A stretch of DNA of 64,000 bases from Toxorhynchites rutilus septentrionalis (lineage: Eukaryota > Arthropoda > Insecta > Diptera > Culicidae), in the NCBI RefSeq assembly GCF_029784135.1, contig NC_073746.1:142790556-142854555 (forward strand), read 5' to 3'. The position numbers and the translations under genes were made by a program. Positions 1 through 10,964 of this stretch are shown piece after piece. Within the stretch, counting starts at the first letter, position 1. Every line of letters begins with the position of its first letter. The notes beneath the pieces were generated by a model. It made no database searches and had not been told where the DNA came from. It saw only the letters and a program-made list of their open reading frames with translations.

Positions 1-250
1 GCATAATTTCATAAACGAGTGCTGAGGTGAAGGGAAATATTTCTACTAAAGCTCCGCTCGTTTGCAACTTATTGCAGCAGATGAGAACATCGAATATGAA
101 GACTAAGTTGAAAAATCAAATCGATTTTTTGTAACTTTCACGCTGTGCAACAGACAGCTTGTCAAAGCTCGTTTTAAAATTCCCGTTTCAGAGGTCCTAG
201 AAACAAACCATGATCTAATCACAGCGTTGTGAGGTTCTTACGAAAAAAAA
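1..250. other. non-coding sequence, no feature seen
   Basis: AT-rich sequence left of the first family A repeat. I see no coding potential, no RNA gene and no repeat shared with the rest of the window. Confidence 0.5.
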
Positions 251-258
251 TTATAGGA

Positions 259-279
259 GGTTGTGTCCAAGATACGACC
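259..279 (-). repeat. terminal stem-loop of family A copy 1
   Basis: Two 9-nt arms (ggttgtgtc and gatacgacc) flank a 3-nt loop; two of the nine pairs are G-T wobbles. Family B has a perfect hairpin at the equivalent place (27277-27297), so base pairing is kept while the sequence differs. This resembles the 3'-terminal hairpin of Helentron-type elements. Confidence 0.6.
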
Positions 280-641
280 GCATTGTTGACGTAGAACTAC
301 GCTGTTATGATATAAAAGTCGTTTGTTTAAACCATCGGATATTATTCTATAATGCTGTGAAATTTTAGAAACGACTGCTTAATAGAACAATCTCTGAAAT
401 GTGTTTTTTATTGTAGAATCAGATGACGATAATTGACTGATGATTCATTCTTGCCTTCACATAACAATAGCTGATCGTATGTCGCAATTTATTTCATGTC
501 AATACATTGAAAATTTACCTCGAACGCTATTCCGGTGGCCTTTTTAGCAATTGACATAGACTCGGTTACAGTCGATTATATCAATATATCTTTAGCACCG
601 CGAGGAAACAACAACAATGACAACACTTGCAAGTATCAAAT

Positions 642-896
642 GAGGGGCTTAGAATGACAGGGGTGTAAGTGATTTGATCGATTTCTCTACATCGACTCTC
701 TCTTTTGGTCATAACTTAGCTGCAAATACATTCCGTACTGTATTTGGCAATGTGGAAGATAGGTCAGAACCACATCTATCGGACTCTATAGCAAACTTAA
801 ATTGAAACGTTTTTGCAGTTGAGTTATTAACTAAAGAAAAAGTTGATGAAGAGAAATCGATCAAGTCACATACTCCCCTTGCATTCTAAGCCCCTC
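642..896. mobile_element. 255 bp MITE nested in family A copy 1
   Basis: The terminal inverted repeats begin gaggggcttagaatg and end cattctaagcccctc, and imperfect pairing continues further inward. The element is flanked by AAAT at 638-641 and 897-900. Family A copy 2 carries the unoccupied site near 20338-20355 with a single AAAT, so the insertion is shown by an internal empty-site comparison. There is no coding capacity. The superfamily is not recognised. Confidence 0.9.
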
Positions 897-1433
897 AAAT
901 ATCATGCTACATGTTATTTAGTATTGCCTCAGTGAAATTGCACCTCCAGGCGTCGTTCGTACAACGTAAACCAAGCGCCAAACAAGCGTTCGCCATAGCA
1001 TGCATAAAGAGTCATACATTGGTGGCTTGAAACTACTAGGAATATAAACACTTCTCATCATTTTGCGCTATTCTCAAATAAAACACTTCTGTTTATATTA
1101 CTGGCCTCGAAAAAAGTTGCATTACTTTCTCATACTCGAGATGAGCGCAGCTGTCACCCTTAGTGGAGGAAGTTTTGCTACTGGGAAGCGAAACCTAATC
1201 ACATACAAAATTCCAGAACGACATTCACTTTCTTGGTGATTAAACAAGTGAAATTAATTCTTTTTTTAATATCAACAACCTCGAAAACAGTAGCATTGCT
1301 TCATTATGATCAAGACTAGTGCAAATGCAATCCTAGTTGTAGGCAGTTTTGCGACTGGCACGCGGACCCAAATAACTTGTAACATTCCAGTACGACATTC
1401 AAGATGCTTATGATGACGGAAAACAAACAATGT

Positions 1434-1766
1434 TCACTGCTTGGAAAAAGACTGAATTATGCCACACAGCTTGTACTCTGCTGTAACACCCATCGATGCG
1501 AATTCGCCGATGAGTTTGTCAAGAGCAACCGCCTTCACCACCAGCGGGGGGAGCTTTATGCTGCCTGGGTAACGGCGTTTACATTTTCGACCGACGCGCC
1601 GAAATCGCCTACTTCGCTGTTGTTCGATGCGAAGGCTCGGTTCAGTGCGAGCGCTTTTCACTGCACCAACATCATCTGATGACGTTTGCCTCGAAATTTT
1701 ATTGTCCCTGGCAATGCGTTCGTTTTTTGCAGGGCTCGAGCCAGCCTTCCTCTTCTTCTTGCTCAT
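1434..1766 (-). pseudogene. short basic ORF of family A, copy 1 (frameshifted)
   Basis: This ORF opens at the first ATG downstream of the promoter at 1921-1985. Its N-terminus (MSKKKRKAGSSPAKN) has a cluster of lysines and arginines like a nuclear localisation signal, followed by a Ser/Asp-rich stretch. The family A copy 2 ORF (20918-21169) matches over about the first 47 residues. Copy 1 then lacks 13 nt present in copy 2, which shifts the frame, so the C-terminal part here is probably not native. No domain is recognised. It could be the start of an element protein such as a gag- or transposase-like N-terminus, or a captured host exon. I infer no function. Confidence 0.45.
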
Positions 1767-1920
1767 CACACACTGTGCGAAGCGTCCAATTTATGACGTG
1801 GATAAAAACACACGATACGAATAACGCCAAAAACGAACTGGAAAAACCACACGACGATATCCAAGTTGAATTACCACTGGTGGGGTCCAATCTTTGATCG
1901 AAGCGCAGCAAAAGCAAAGT

Positions 1921-1985
1921 GAACTGGATTACTCAACAGTCCGATGCCGAATGAAAGTTTGCCTCAGCGAGATGCACTGTTTATA
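1921..1985 (-). promoter_or_regulatory. TATA-Inr-DPE core promoter inside family A copy 1
   Basis: On the minus strand TATAAA lies at 1985-1980, an initiator TCATTC with +1 at 1952, and AGTTC at 1925-1921. TATA therefore begins at -33 and the DPE occupies +28 to +32, the strict spacing required of a Drosophila-type downstream promoter element (RGWYV). The transcript would have a 5' UTR of about 185 nt and its first ATG would open the ORF ending at 1434. Copy 2 keeps the TATA and DPE with identical spacing. The motifs are seen directly; activity is inferred. Confidence 0.55.
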
Positions 1986-2367
1986 CTCTAGGCAAGTATT
2001 CCCCTTCATTCTTCTTCTTTTCCTTTGTTCACGGTGACTTTATATCCTACGATTTCCCCTGCGTTGCTCGTCGATAAGTTGCTCGTTATTGACAGCTCTG
2101 TTCGGGAACGCCCACAAATGGACAGAACAAATGCATGGGAAAATAGAAACGCTTAAAGTTTTCATGAATTTTAACCATTTACAAATAAAGGGATTGTAAT
2201 GTATAGCATATTAAACAAATCTTAGGGAATTTCCGATTCGTTTAGTATGTAAATCGCCAAAATCCGTTCGCGGCAAAAATAGTTATTAACGTTAACTTCA
2301 TTTCATAAAAACGTGACCTGTTTTCTGATTTGGCACCCTTAATGAAAGACGTAGTTCTATGTCAAAA

Positions 2368-2700
2368 GGATTTCTTCCTGCACAATATTTTTTCATCACA
2401 CAAAGCTTTCGTAGGAGCCAGAATTCACGTTCTCGCTGGGTTTTCCTGAAAACTAATAGTTATGGTGTCCATCGCTAGCGACTACTGTTTCCATGTTTCT
2501 CGCAGTGTTTGGGAGGCCATCCAAAAATTAACTCATTTGTTAGCATCGTCGTAAGTATGCAGCGCTAGTCATGTATCTCATGAATACGGCGAATGGAGTA
2601 GAAAGTCTCATGTAAGCGTTCCCAATAGATATTCACCTGCTTTTGCAACATTCGTCCGATCGTTGTCATGTGGCCAAATCATTTTGTCGTATCTCTGCTA
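2368..2700. other. non-coding spacer
   Basis: AT-rich sequence between family A copy 1 and the Tc1-like element. No gene or repeat is recognised. It ends in the TA target dinucleotide (2699-2700). Confidence 0.4.
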
Positions 2701-4248
2701 CACTCAGCGAAACAAAAATAGCACCACTTAGTTCTCTTCGTTTTAAAAGCTGTCGGATTGACCACAATTTCTAAGATTCTTTCCAACATGATTAAAAAGC
2801 ATTAGGGTTCAATCTACGATAAATTTAGTTTATTTTGTAGGACCGTTTACATTTTTGCCACTGAAAGCTAAAAAAAGTATGCGAAATGAAAATAGCACAA
2901 TTTCGTTTTATTACAAAAATCAAATTTTATTTCTCAAATTACATGAAGTAGGCATATTAAGTAATGTGTATATGATCCATGATCCAATTTCAATCAATCG
3001 TGATTTCATGGACAAAATCAGCTTCTCAATGGTATTCTGATCGATTTGCTGCCAACACTCTCCAATTCGACATTTGAGCATGTTTACGTTGTCAAATTGC
3101 TTGCCATTCTCGTAAGAACGCGAGTATAGAGTATAGACCGAAGGTTTTCGATGGGGTTCAAATTCGAAGAACAGGCTGGTCAATCAAGGACTTCGATATT
3201 TCTATCAGAAAACCACTCTTTTGTCAGTTTTGATTTGTGGATTGCAGCATTATCTTGCTGGGAATCAAAATCAGGACCCATCAATGCCTCACCATGTCCA
3301 ATTAAACTTATCTCCAGCATTTCTACGTAATCTGCAGACTTCATTTTTGTCGTCATCTTCGCCAATGAAAGTTGCAACCCGAACCATTAGTGATCCTCCA
3401 CCAAAGTTCTTGCTCATCTTAACATCCGGAGCTTTGCGCAAGTCGTGCCAGTAGTACTGCCAGCCATCTGGTCCATCAAGGTTGAACTTTTTTTCATCCG
3501 AAAAGAACACCTTGTTCCACTCCTTGGTCCTGGAAATGTACTTCGTGGCGAATTCAAAGCGATTCAATTTATGGCGTCCCGTCAAGTTGGGTTTTCCGAT
3601 CCCTTTACGCCACTCAAAGTTCTCACTACTGGACAAAACTTGTTGAACGCGACGTGTAGTAACCGGACGCTCCAATTCCGCACGGATTTGAGATGCTGTT
3701 CTTCTCTGGTTCACTGCAATTCTACGAATTCTCCGTATATTCATCGCCGAGAGCTTACTTTTCTTTTCCCGTTTCTCAACGCGGTCACCTTTGTCACCGT
3801 TTTTCAAGAAATTTCCAACAGCCGGGTGTGCCTGATGAATCTCTCGACCGATTTCTCTATTAGTTGTAGGCTTTGATGTTCACCTTTTCCTCGAACGTAA
3901 GATGCTTTGATCGACCCATGATGTCTAAATGACACAGGAAAACTTTGATCTCACTACCAAACGAACCCACTTTGAGCACCACTTCGACTATTTTGAAAAC
4001 CATAACAAACACCTGTCAAATGAGGGCCAGGGTGAATTTATTACAGGGTGGTACTATTTATATTTCGCACTGATTTTTTGGAAATGTTGGAATTAAATAT
4101 GAACAGTCCACAGAATAACCATCATAATGTTGCCAAAGATGATATACAGGACAAAAGTAAGCTGTGATGCAAAATCAGATATTTATACAGTGAATTTGGA
4201 ATAAAATCGCAAAAAAACACAGTGGTGCTATTTTTATTTCGCTCAGTG
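2701..4248 (-). mobile_element. Tc1-like DNA transposon with IR/DR ends, degenerate
   Basis: This 1548 bp element is flanked by TA at 2699-2700 and 4249-4250. The outer terminal repeats (cactcagcgaaacaaaaata at left, the inverted counterpart ending at 4248 at right) agree over about 30 bp with few mismatches. A second copy of the core motif lies internally at 2881-2899 and 4047-4071. Outer and inner motifs are 174 bp apart at both ends, which is the IR/DR layout known for some Tc1-like transposons such as Sleeping Beauty. The transposase lies on the minus strand and is broken, so the copy is non-autonomous. Confidence 0.9.
2920..3919 (-). pseudogene. Tc1-like transposase, frameshifted
   Basis: The conceptual start is the ATG at 3919-3917 (MGRSKHLTFEEKV). 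Within about 20 codons a stop interrupts the frame, and a matching helix-turn-helix segment (REIGREI...) continues in another frame. The segment 3289-3807 carries the second DNA-binding half ([11 protein letters not shown]) and the first catalytic Asp in [17 protein letters not shown] further shift near 3300 moves the reading to 3180-3377, which has the second Asp in QQDNAAIH. The C-terminal segment at 2920-3183 ends in a region like ...MLKCRIGECWQQI. In intact relatives this enzyme cuts and pastes at TA. At least three lesions make it non-functional. Confidence 0.85.
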
Positions 4249-4250
4249 TA

Positions 4251-6054
4251 TTAAGACGACCGATTTCTTCTTCAATATTTGGCCTAATGAAGAATCCGTC
4301 TTCCCTTGATGATTTTAGCATTAGAGTTTCAGATAAGTAGCGTATTTTTGAGATAAATAGTGTAGATTTGGTCAAATCGTAGAAAGATTTTCCTCAACAT
4401 TACACATTATCCTGTTTATAATATTACAGGAATCAATGATTTAGAAAATGAAAATGATAATATTGAAGCGTGCAAAATTATCCAAATCCAGTTGCATATA
4501 AAAAATGTGTTCCAGGATAATTAATTAGTTATTTCAAAATAAATAATAGAAAATTTATATTGTAGCTGGACATCCCAACTAAGGATTCAAAAATGTGTAA
4601 ACATTTTCGTAAACATGGTTTACTTAGAAATATACATAATTTGTTATGTTTCTAGAAAAAATAGTTTAGTCATATAGAAATTCACATAGTTTTTCATGTC
4701 AGGTTGCGTGTAGAATGTATGTTTGTTACTTTTCTTGGAAAAGCTTCAATTTCACAGAGTTTTAAAATCTCATTCCAAAATTAATATCTTCATTTATAAG
4801 AGTCCGACACAGCACTTCTAACTTTAAAACTTTAGGAAATTAAGTTATTATTCTTAGAACATTTTTTTTTCAAATATCAAAGGTGAGGAAAAAGTTTTAT
4901 TTTGAGATAAAAGAGTTTTTAATATAAAATTTAATTTTTGAGTAATTATTAGTAACAGTGTTTGTTTTTCATTTTTCCAAAAATTCCATTAATTTTCCAA
5001 AATTTTGACAAACATGATTATTCAATAAGAAAGCTTTTGGAAAAAAATCAATGATTTCGAAACGCTTCTATTAACATTGGTTAACATCGTGAAACTTGTA
5101 TAGCCGTCAACGTATGGTAGGTACTTTGTTTGAAGGGTGATCTAAACCGGAGAGACTTCATGCAGGGTCTTGACTGACGAAAGGGCAAGACCCCATAGCA
5201 CCTACACTACAAAATTATGCTACACCGTGTGCTATTTGCTCCTCATGTGAATGTATATAGGAGAAGTGTGTAATATGCACCCCCTAAGCGAGAATGGATT
5301 TATCTTGACCGTGCTCTTAAAATTTAAGGTAACAAGTACATCAGTACGTAGATTAGTCATCTTCAGTCATCTGTAATCGTTCTGTATTTTGGATACTGAA
5401 TAACAAAAGTGCTACGAATTTTGTTTTGAAAGGCGCCCAAATTTTATATTTTCCAATCATACGGCGTTAAATGACCCAGCAGAAGTATAATATGACCATG
5501 AGTTGTTTCTCTCAGAGACTATAAAACTCAGAGAAACAGCTTGTATGAATGAGAGATTCCATTAATCTATTCCCTTCATGCCCACCAGTGAAGAGAAGAA
5601 ACCGTTCCTCCGGTGAGCGTTTTCTCCCAGTATTCGTGCATTAATTCTCCAGTCTGCGCTCTTGTTTTCCTGCATTCTCTGAACACATATAATAGATGCC
5701 AAATGTGAAGACATGTTTTCGTTTTGAGGGTATTTAATTTTGTGAAAACATACTGAGGTCATTTCAAAGTATGTGAAAACATTTGTTTGTGATCTATCGA
5801 ACATGATTTAGAAATACCATTTTTGTTCATTATGATTACATTCGAAGACATTTATTCGTGCCATGCAGAGATATTTGCGATTCCTCTCGTGAGAATGTTT
5901 ACGGTCGAAAGTGAGCAAACATAAATATGACCCCCAGTTATCGCCTCTGAATCGGTTTCAAGCAACAAAAAACTTATAGAAATGATGTAGAAAATTACAT
6001 CGAAAATCGCTTCCCAAGAAAATTATTTTTCTTATTTTTTTTAAAGCATGTTAC
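4251..6054. other. AT-rich non-coding region
   Basis: About 1.8 kb with no ORF that resembles a protein and no repeat that I could match elsewhere in the window. The segment at 5560-5810 is slightly richer in GC, but its ORF (80 codons, minus) shows no recognisable features. Confidence 0.4.
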
Positions 6055-6058
6055 AAAT

Positions 6059-6307
6059 GGTCGGTGTTAAGTCAGACCAGACCATGTGACATTTTTATGA
6101 TTTCGAGAAAAACGAATTTGAAGTTTGGTGCTATAAGGGGTTTTCATTGGGTGCTCAAAACAATTTTGATAAGTTATTCCTTCTGTACGCGTGATTTTCC
6201 AAATCTGATAAATGTGAAATGTAGCTTACAAAATGTTTAACCTTATGCAATCAATAATTCAAAATTTTTGATTTTGCGACTTGGTCCGTTCTGACTTAAC
6301 ACCGACC
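6059..6307. mobile_element. 249 bp MITE
   Basis: The terminal inverted repeats start ggtcggtgttaagtcag and end ctgacttaacaccgacc, with 25 bp nearly identical. AAAT flanks the element at 6055-6058 and 6308-6311. There is no coding capacity, and the superfamily is not assigned. Confidence 0.85.
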
Positions 6308-6311
6308 AAAT

Positions 6312-8389
6312 GTAAAACTTGCGTGGTAGGATTCTATCATTGACTAGCACGATTGCCTATATCCATTGTATTTCTATTCTTGCTGGTTCACGAGAAAATC
6401 AGGCGGGTCAAATTGCCCGGCAGGCGCGTTTTAGACACATCTCCTCTACTAGTCGTGCTCGCGGAAAAACCATAACCGAAACTGTGTTCGGTTATGAAAC
6501 AGGAAATGAGTCATTGGCAAGTTCCTGCGTTGGACCTTGAATTCGAATGAATGCATTTCAATTGGCCTCGATGCAGATAAGATTGATCAGTAGCATATCC
6601 ATTCAGAACTGTTATCATGTTTTTTAAAATGTTTTTTTTTTTTAAATTGGAATACAATAGCGTTTTTGTTAATTAGCAAAAGCAAAACTATTTTTCTCAT
6701 AACAAATATATTCGATACTAACAAAGAATTATGCCAAACTAAATTTACATTTTTTTTCATTTATCTTTCAGGTAAGTCGACGACAAAACACATGAAAACA
6801 CATGAATTACACACTGTAGGATATTGACCCGCTTTTCGTGAGTATATTTTCTTATCATAGTCGATTCATTAATCCATTTATTTTGAATATTTGGAGTTTC
6901 CAAAGTTATCAACCGAATCAACAAACAACTCAGAAATTGAAAGCGTCATAGCGGTTAAATCAACTTCAAACAGCATCAATAATTCACATAAATTAGTCTG
7001 ACCATCTTTCGATGTTTGCATTGTGGCGTAATACTATCATTATATCCGGAGGCATCTTTCACTGATCGATCATACCAAAGAAGCAAACATTACGTCAGTA
7101 CCACTTCGCTGTGCCATTCCGGAAGAAAATTTGTCCAACCACCGAGATCTGGTCATTATTTATTTCTTAATGTTGCTCATTATGTCGAATCATGGAGATA
7201 ATAACAAATTGAAACAAAAACGAACGGCAAACGCATTTTCTTACTTATTGCATTAGAGACAAATTAATCTGTCGGAGTGAACCCAACGCGGAAGATAAAG
7301 TTGCAAATCACCTCATTAATAAATGGATAGCAGAACACGATGAACCTTTGATCACGCGTTAAAATCTAAGCAATTCTCAAATATATATATATAGTGAACA
7401 ATCGTGGGAGCAACGGTTTTCCACTAGGAAGTGAGAACAAATCGTATGGTTTGTTTCGTCGACACTAAGCGTTAGAATGATTATCGGGCTTATGCGCATG
7501 CCGCATCAACAGAGTTTTTGACTCCAGTTTCAATTTCGATTGTTCAAAATTTCAATCTTCAATCAATTCAATTCGTTACAATTTTATGCGAATCAGTTCC
7601 GCGATACATTGATCTGTACATAATTGCATGTGTAGTCAAACCAAAGTCAACAGAGAAAAATTGTGTTGCCCCACAATTTTGTGGTCTTCAACACAATTTT
7701 TCTCAGTTTATTGTAGTTTGATTCCCTTCACTCGTGGCTTCTAATGTGGCGTATTCATTTCTGATAAAAATCTTCATCAATTAATGTTTCACATACAACT
7801 TGTTTGTTTCAATCTTCTTGTGTAATCTTTTTTTCATCAGCCGACTGTTTAAAACCTCAAAATAGGATTTCAAGGCTTCAAAATTACGCATGAGTTTTAG
7901 AAACATACAACATACAACATATTCATACGAATAATGTATGAATCAAATACTACAGTAGCGGAAATGAAACCACCTGGGAAAACGATTATTCTGGAGTGAT
8001 TAGACTATCTAATTTTCAATTGTGTTTAGATTTCAAATTGTTTTTAACATGGTTTGGCATTTTCAACATTATACGATGATACAGTTGTTAATAATATTCA
8101 ACAAGGCATTAATACAGTGCTCAATTTTTTGAATAAAGTATTTTTTGTTCAGTATCTCTGAAATGGTCATGGTCCAGCGAATGCCGCAAGTTGCAATTTC
8201 AACCTCTTATATACAACATTTGTCATAGTTGAACATACAATAAATATCCGCCAATTGACAAAACTCCAAGGGAAGGCTAACCGGATTGTAAAATTCCCCG
8301 ACATCAGCCCACGCGACCAGTAACGAACGAGCGTTAAGTGAGCGAAAGAAAGTTGTTTGACGCGGTAATTAAAATTACTATTCTTCAAT
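6312..8389. other. single-copy-looking non-coding region
   Basis: No coding sequence, RNA gene or element boundary is recognised here apart from a short (AT)n run near 7380 and the hairpin at 7653-7704. Several ORFs of 60-75 codons look random. Confidence 0.4.
7653..7704. repeat. nested 16 bp perfect hairpin
   Basis: gagaaaaattgtgttg (7653-7668) pairs perfectly with caacacaatttttctc (7689-7704). The loop itself contains a second palindrome (ccacaattttgtgg). It could fold as a short structured RNA, but nothing shows that it is transcribed. Confidence 0.4.
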
Positions 8390-9000
8390 TACCTTTTCCC
8401 TTCCTACGATCGGTCGAATCCAAGGCACAAGGTACAAGGTACAAATACAGTCCGGGAATATCCGCCTTGTTAGACTCACCCGGGCACCTCTAGGCAAAGA
8501 ATCGAACAGAATGGGTGTAGAAACTAAAGGGGCACTCCTTTCGGATCGTTTCCACCTTCCACGAAAATCTGGGTTGTGCCGATCACGGTCTGCATCAGAC
8601 ACGCAGTCCGTCCGTGTCTCCGCGGGAGTACCCAACTCGCTGCAGTGCAGTGCCAATCCGCCGAGCGCTGCTCATAAATCAAACATCAGCTCGATTTAAT
8701 CAAGCCGTGCAAATCTTAGAAAGTGGGGGTCCCAAAGCGGCATCGTTCACCACCGCACTCACAAAACGAACTGTAAAAGTCAAAGTGTGACTTCTCTTTG
8801 TTGTTTGCAACGTGTTCTGTCAACCGCGGGGGAACCTTTAAAGTTTCCTTCCGTCGTCAGGTAGAGGTAGGCATAAAAATTCACGAGATGGTAATGCCTC
8901 GCGGGATAAAAAGCTGAATTTTGTGACTGGGCTCGTCTCTCGGCTTATGCATTCCTAACGCTAATAACGACAGTGTTCTCGGTGACTTTAATTTCGTGAG
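8390..9000. promoter_or_regulatory. GC-richer single-copy block, candidate regulatory region or alternative first exon
   Basis: About 600 bp stands out from AT-rich surroundings by its higher GC content, several CpG-containing stretches (for example near 8590-8660) and lack of repeats. The ORFs inside (62 and 92 codons on opposite strands) have no recognisable features. Genes of the foraging family have several promoters, so an alternative promoter or enhancer would fit here. That rests on composition only. Confidence 0.2.
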
Positions 9001-9522
9001 AGCACACCTATTCAGATTCAAACACTCCTGACTCGGTTTAGATTAGCACATTTTGTCGAGCGGAACTTTGCTGTTCTAATGACATTTTGCATTCTACGAG
9101 TGTATGGAATAATTGATGCCATCTTGTCACTGTGCCCAACTAGGTTCTGTTTCAGTAGGATGAGCTAAGCGTTATTCTCGTTTGATAAAATATGTAGGCC
9201 GGAGAACATTATCTATTTTTAAGGCTCGTTCTGGTTTCATTAAATTCATTGAACAAGCACTTACTGTGACTGTATTTAGTTATTTAAAAAAACAGTCATG
9301 AAACAGCATTTTTGTGCTAGCACAAATCAATTTTTATCGTTCAAGAAATCAATCACAAGACGCGAAACAACCTTCGAAATAGTCTCAAGTCATGCAGTAT
9401 CCACCCATTTTTACGGGTGATGAACATTGAGTCATCAATCAAATAAAAATGAAATCTTAACGCTACTGAATACACAATATTATTATTTAGACCCCCTTAT
9501 TTCCAACCTTTTTTCAACAGTC
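9001..9522. other. non-coding spacer
   Basis: AT-rich sequence without recognised features between the GC-richer block and the direct duplication. Confidence 0.35.
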
Positions 9523-9959
9523 TAATTCGTGTATTCCTGAATTTGAAAATCTGGTACAAAATCTATGATGGAGTATCCGTATCCTAATTCGGAAATTAGA
9601 AACCTAGAGTATGTGTTTAGGATCGGAAACCTGAGTCTGGAATCTAGATTCTTGCATTTGAATATGAAATTCTCAATTTTATGGTCTGGTATTTGGAATA
9701 AAGAATCGAGATTGTGAAGCCTGGTTCTAAATCTACATTCTAATTAGGCTAACTCGTCTTAGGAGTTAGCATGACCATCTCATATTGCAGTGCAATATAT
9801 ATTGCAGGACATGTAAGCAACATGCTTGAAATCTCCTGGAAAAAAGACTGTTTTTGAAAAGAGTCAAAGTGTTTTTTTCTTAATTATTTACAAAAAATTC
9901 TAACTCAAAAACTCAAATATTAAAAAATTACAGTAAAACAAAAACTATTTGAAAAAAAA
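9523..9959. repeat. direct duplication, left copy
   Basis: From 9555 to 9959 the sequence matches 13148-13556 with few differences; shorter matching flank continues left to about 9523. Relative to the right copy this one lacks about 90 bp. The duplicates are 3.6 kb apart in direct orientation and enclose the palindrome at 9961-12176. Confidence 0.8.
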
Positions 9960-10036
9960 TAACCGATATAGCGCCTTTTTTCGTAAGTTACATGAAAAAA
10001 ACGGTTTTTTTTGCTCTAACTTTTATATTTCAAATT

Positions 10037-10964
10037 CTTTGGTATTGTAACATTTATATTTATTTGTCCGCCGTTGTGCCGTTGCGTTGTGGTCCGATCA
10101 ATTTTAGAGGAGTTCTCTGGGCTACCTTCTGAGGTTTCCCAAAAATAACTCTCTGATGCCACGATTACGGTTGAAAAAGATAATATATCGCTGGATTGAT
10201 AAGGTTCAAAGGAGTTATATCGGTTACCTTCTCAGGTTTCCCAAAAGTAACTCTCAATCGGCAGAATTGAATTTTCATACAAAATACACGAATATTAACG
10301 GACTTTATCGACGATTTAGATGAGGTTTAGAAGAGTTCGATCGGTTACCTTCTCAGGTTTCCCTAGAATAACTCTCAGTCACCAAAATTGAAGTTAAATA
10401 CACACTACGCTATGAATAAGAGAATATATCGCCAGTTTGATAAGGTTTAGAGAAGTTATACCGGTTACCTTCTCAGGTTAACTATCCACAGTTAACTCTC
10501 CCTCATCGCGACTCGAGTTCGCGGGATGAAAAATACAATATATAGCTAGTCAAATAATTATTTTCTCTGCCGCGTGTCGTGACATACAAGATTTTCAGAT
10601 TTTTTTTTTAGAATGGTCGAAATTCGCGTTTACTTAATCACATCACTTACCGCAGTGAATCCTGATTTTTCTTAACCATTCCCACTAGCAACTATCCCTT
10701 CCATGATAAACGCTAGGGAACCACGCTATAGAGGCGACCCTTCTGGCCTTCGGGCGGCGAATATCATACTAACATTCCTTCCCTTCCCCTGGTGACTGTA
10801 AGGACGTTGCCGGCGTCGTTATTCACCGAAAATTGCACAACGTGAATGATTTGCTAGTCCCAAGCGTCATTCTGTGTGTTCTTTGTGCAATTTGGTTGGT
10901 TCATGTCAATCACGGAGAGCAACTACGAATTGTACAGTCTACCCAAGCTCAAGCTCAAGCTCAA
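10037..10964 (+). mobile_element. 928 bp insertion with 24 bp target duplication, probably a retroelement
   Basis: The 24 bp at 10013-10036 (starting gctctaacttttatattt) recur at 10965-10988. The mirror arm of the palindrome near 12080-12110 has this sequence once, so the insertion boundaries are supported by an internal empty site. The insert begins with a tandem array (10107-10500) and ends in a short (aagctc)n tail. A long target duplication and a short tandem tail fit a non-LTR-mobilised element. The family is not recognised. Confidence 0.6.
10107..10500. repeat. tandem array, about 4 units of 105-121 bp
   Basis: The core ggttaccttctcaggtttcc and the following aactctc recur at about 10120, 10226, 10346 and 10466. 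Units are diverged. The array lies at the left end of the 928 bp insert. Confidence 0.75.

Larger units (their letters stand above)
251..2367 (-). mobile_element. Helentron-like non-autonomous element, family A copy 1
   Basis: The block is repeated in the same orientation at 19909-21772, and both copies begin and end at matching sequence. A 16 bp motif at 286-301 (ttgacgtagaactacg) recurs inverted, with one mismatch, at 2350-2365. Outside the left motif lies a hairpin (259-279); nothing equivalent lies outside the right one. One-sided hairpins plus subterminal inverted repeats are known from Helentron/HINE (DINE-1-like) elements, where the hairpin marks the 3' end, so this copy would read on the minus strand. 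It carries a nested MITE (642-896), a basic ORF (1434-1766) and a core promoter (1921-1985). It could instead be an unnamed MITE class. That it is a repeat is certain; the class is inferred. Confidence 0.7.

Noticed and set aside
3445..3876. 143-codon + strand ORF
   Set aside because: It lies opposite the Tc1 transposase reading frames and has no protein-like features; it is a complement shadow.
10107..10500. CRISPR-like array of repeats
   Set aside because: The units are long, diverged tandem repeats in a eukaryotic genome; there are no spacers of regular length and no cas genes.
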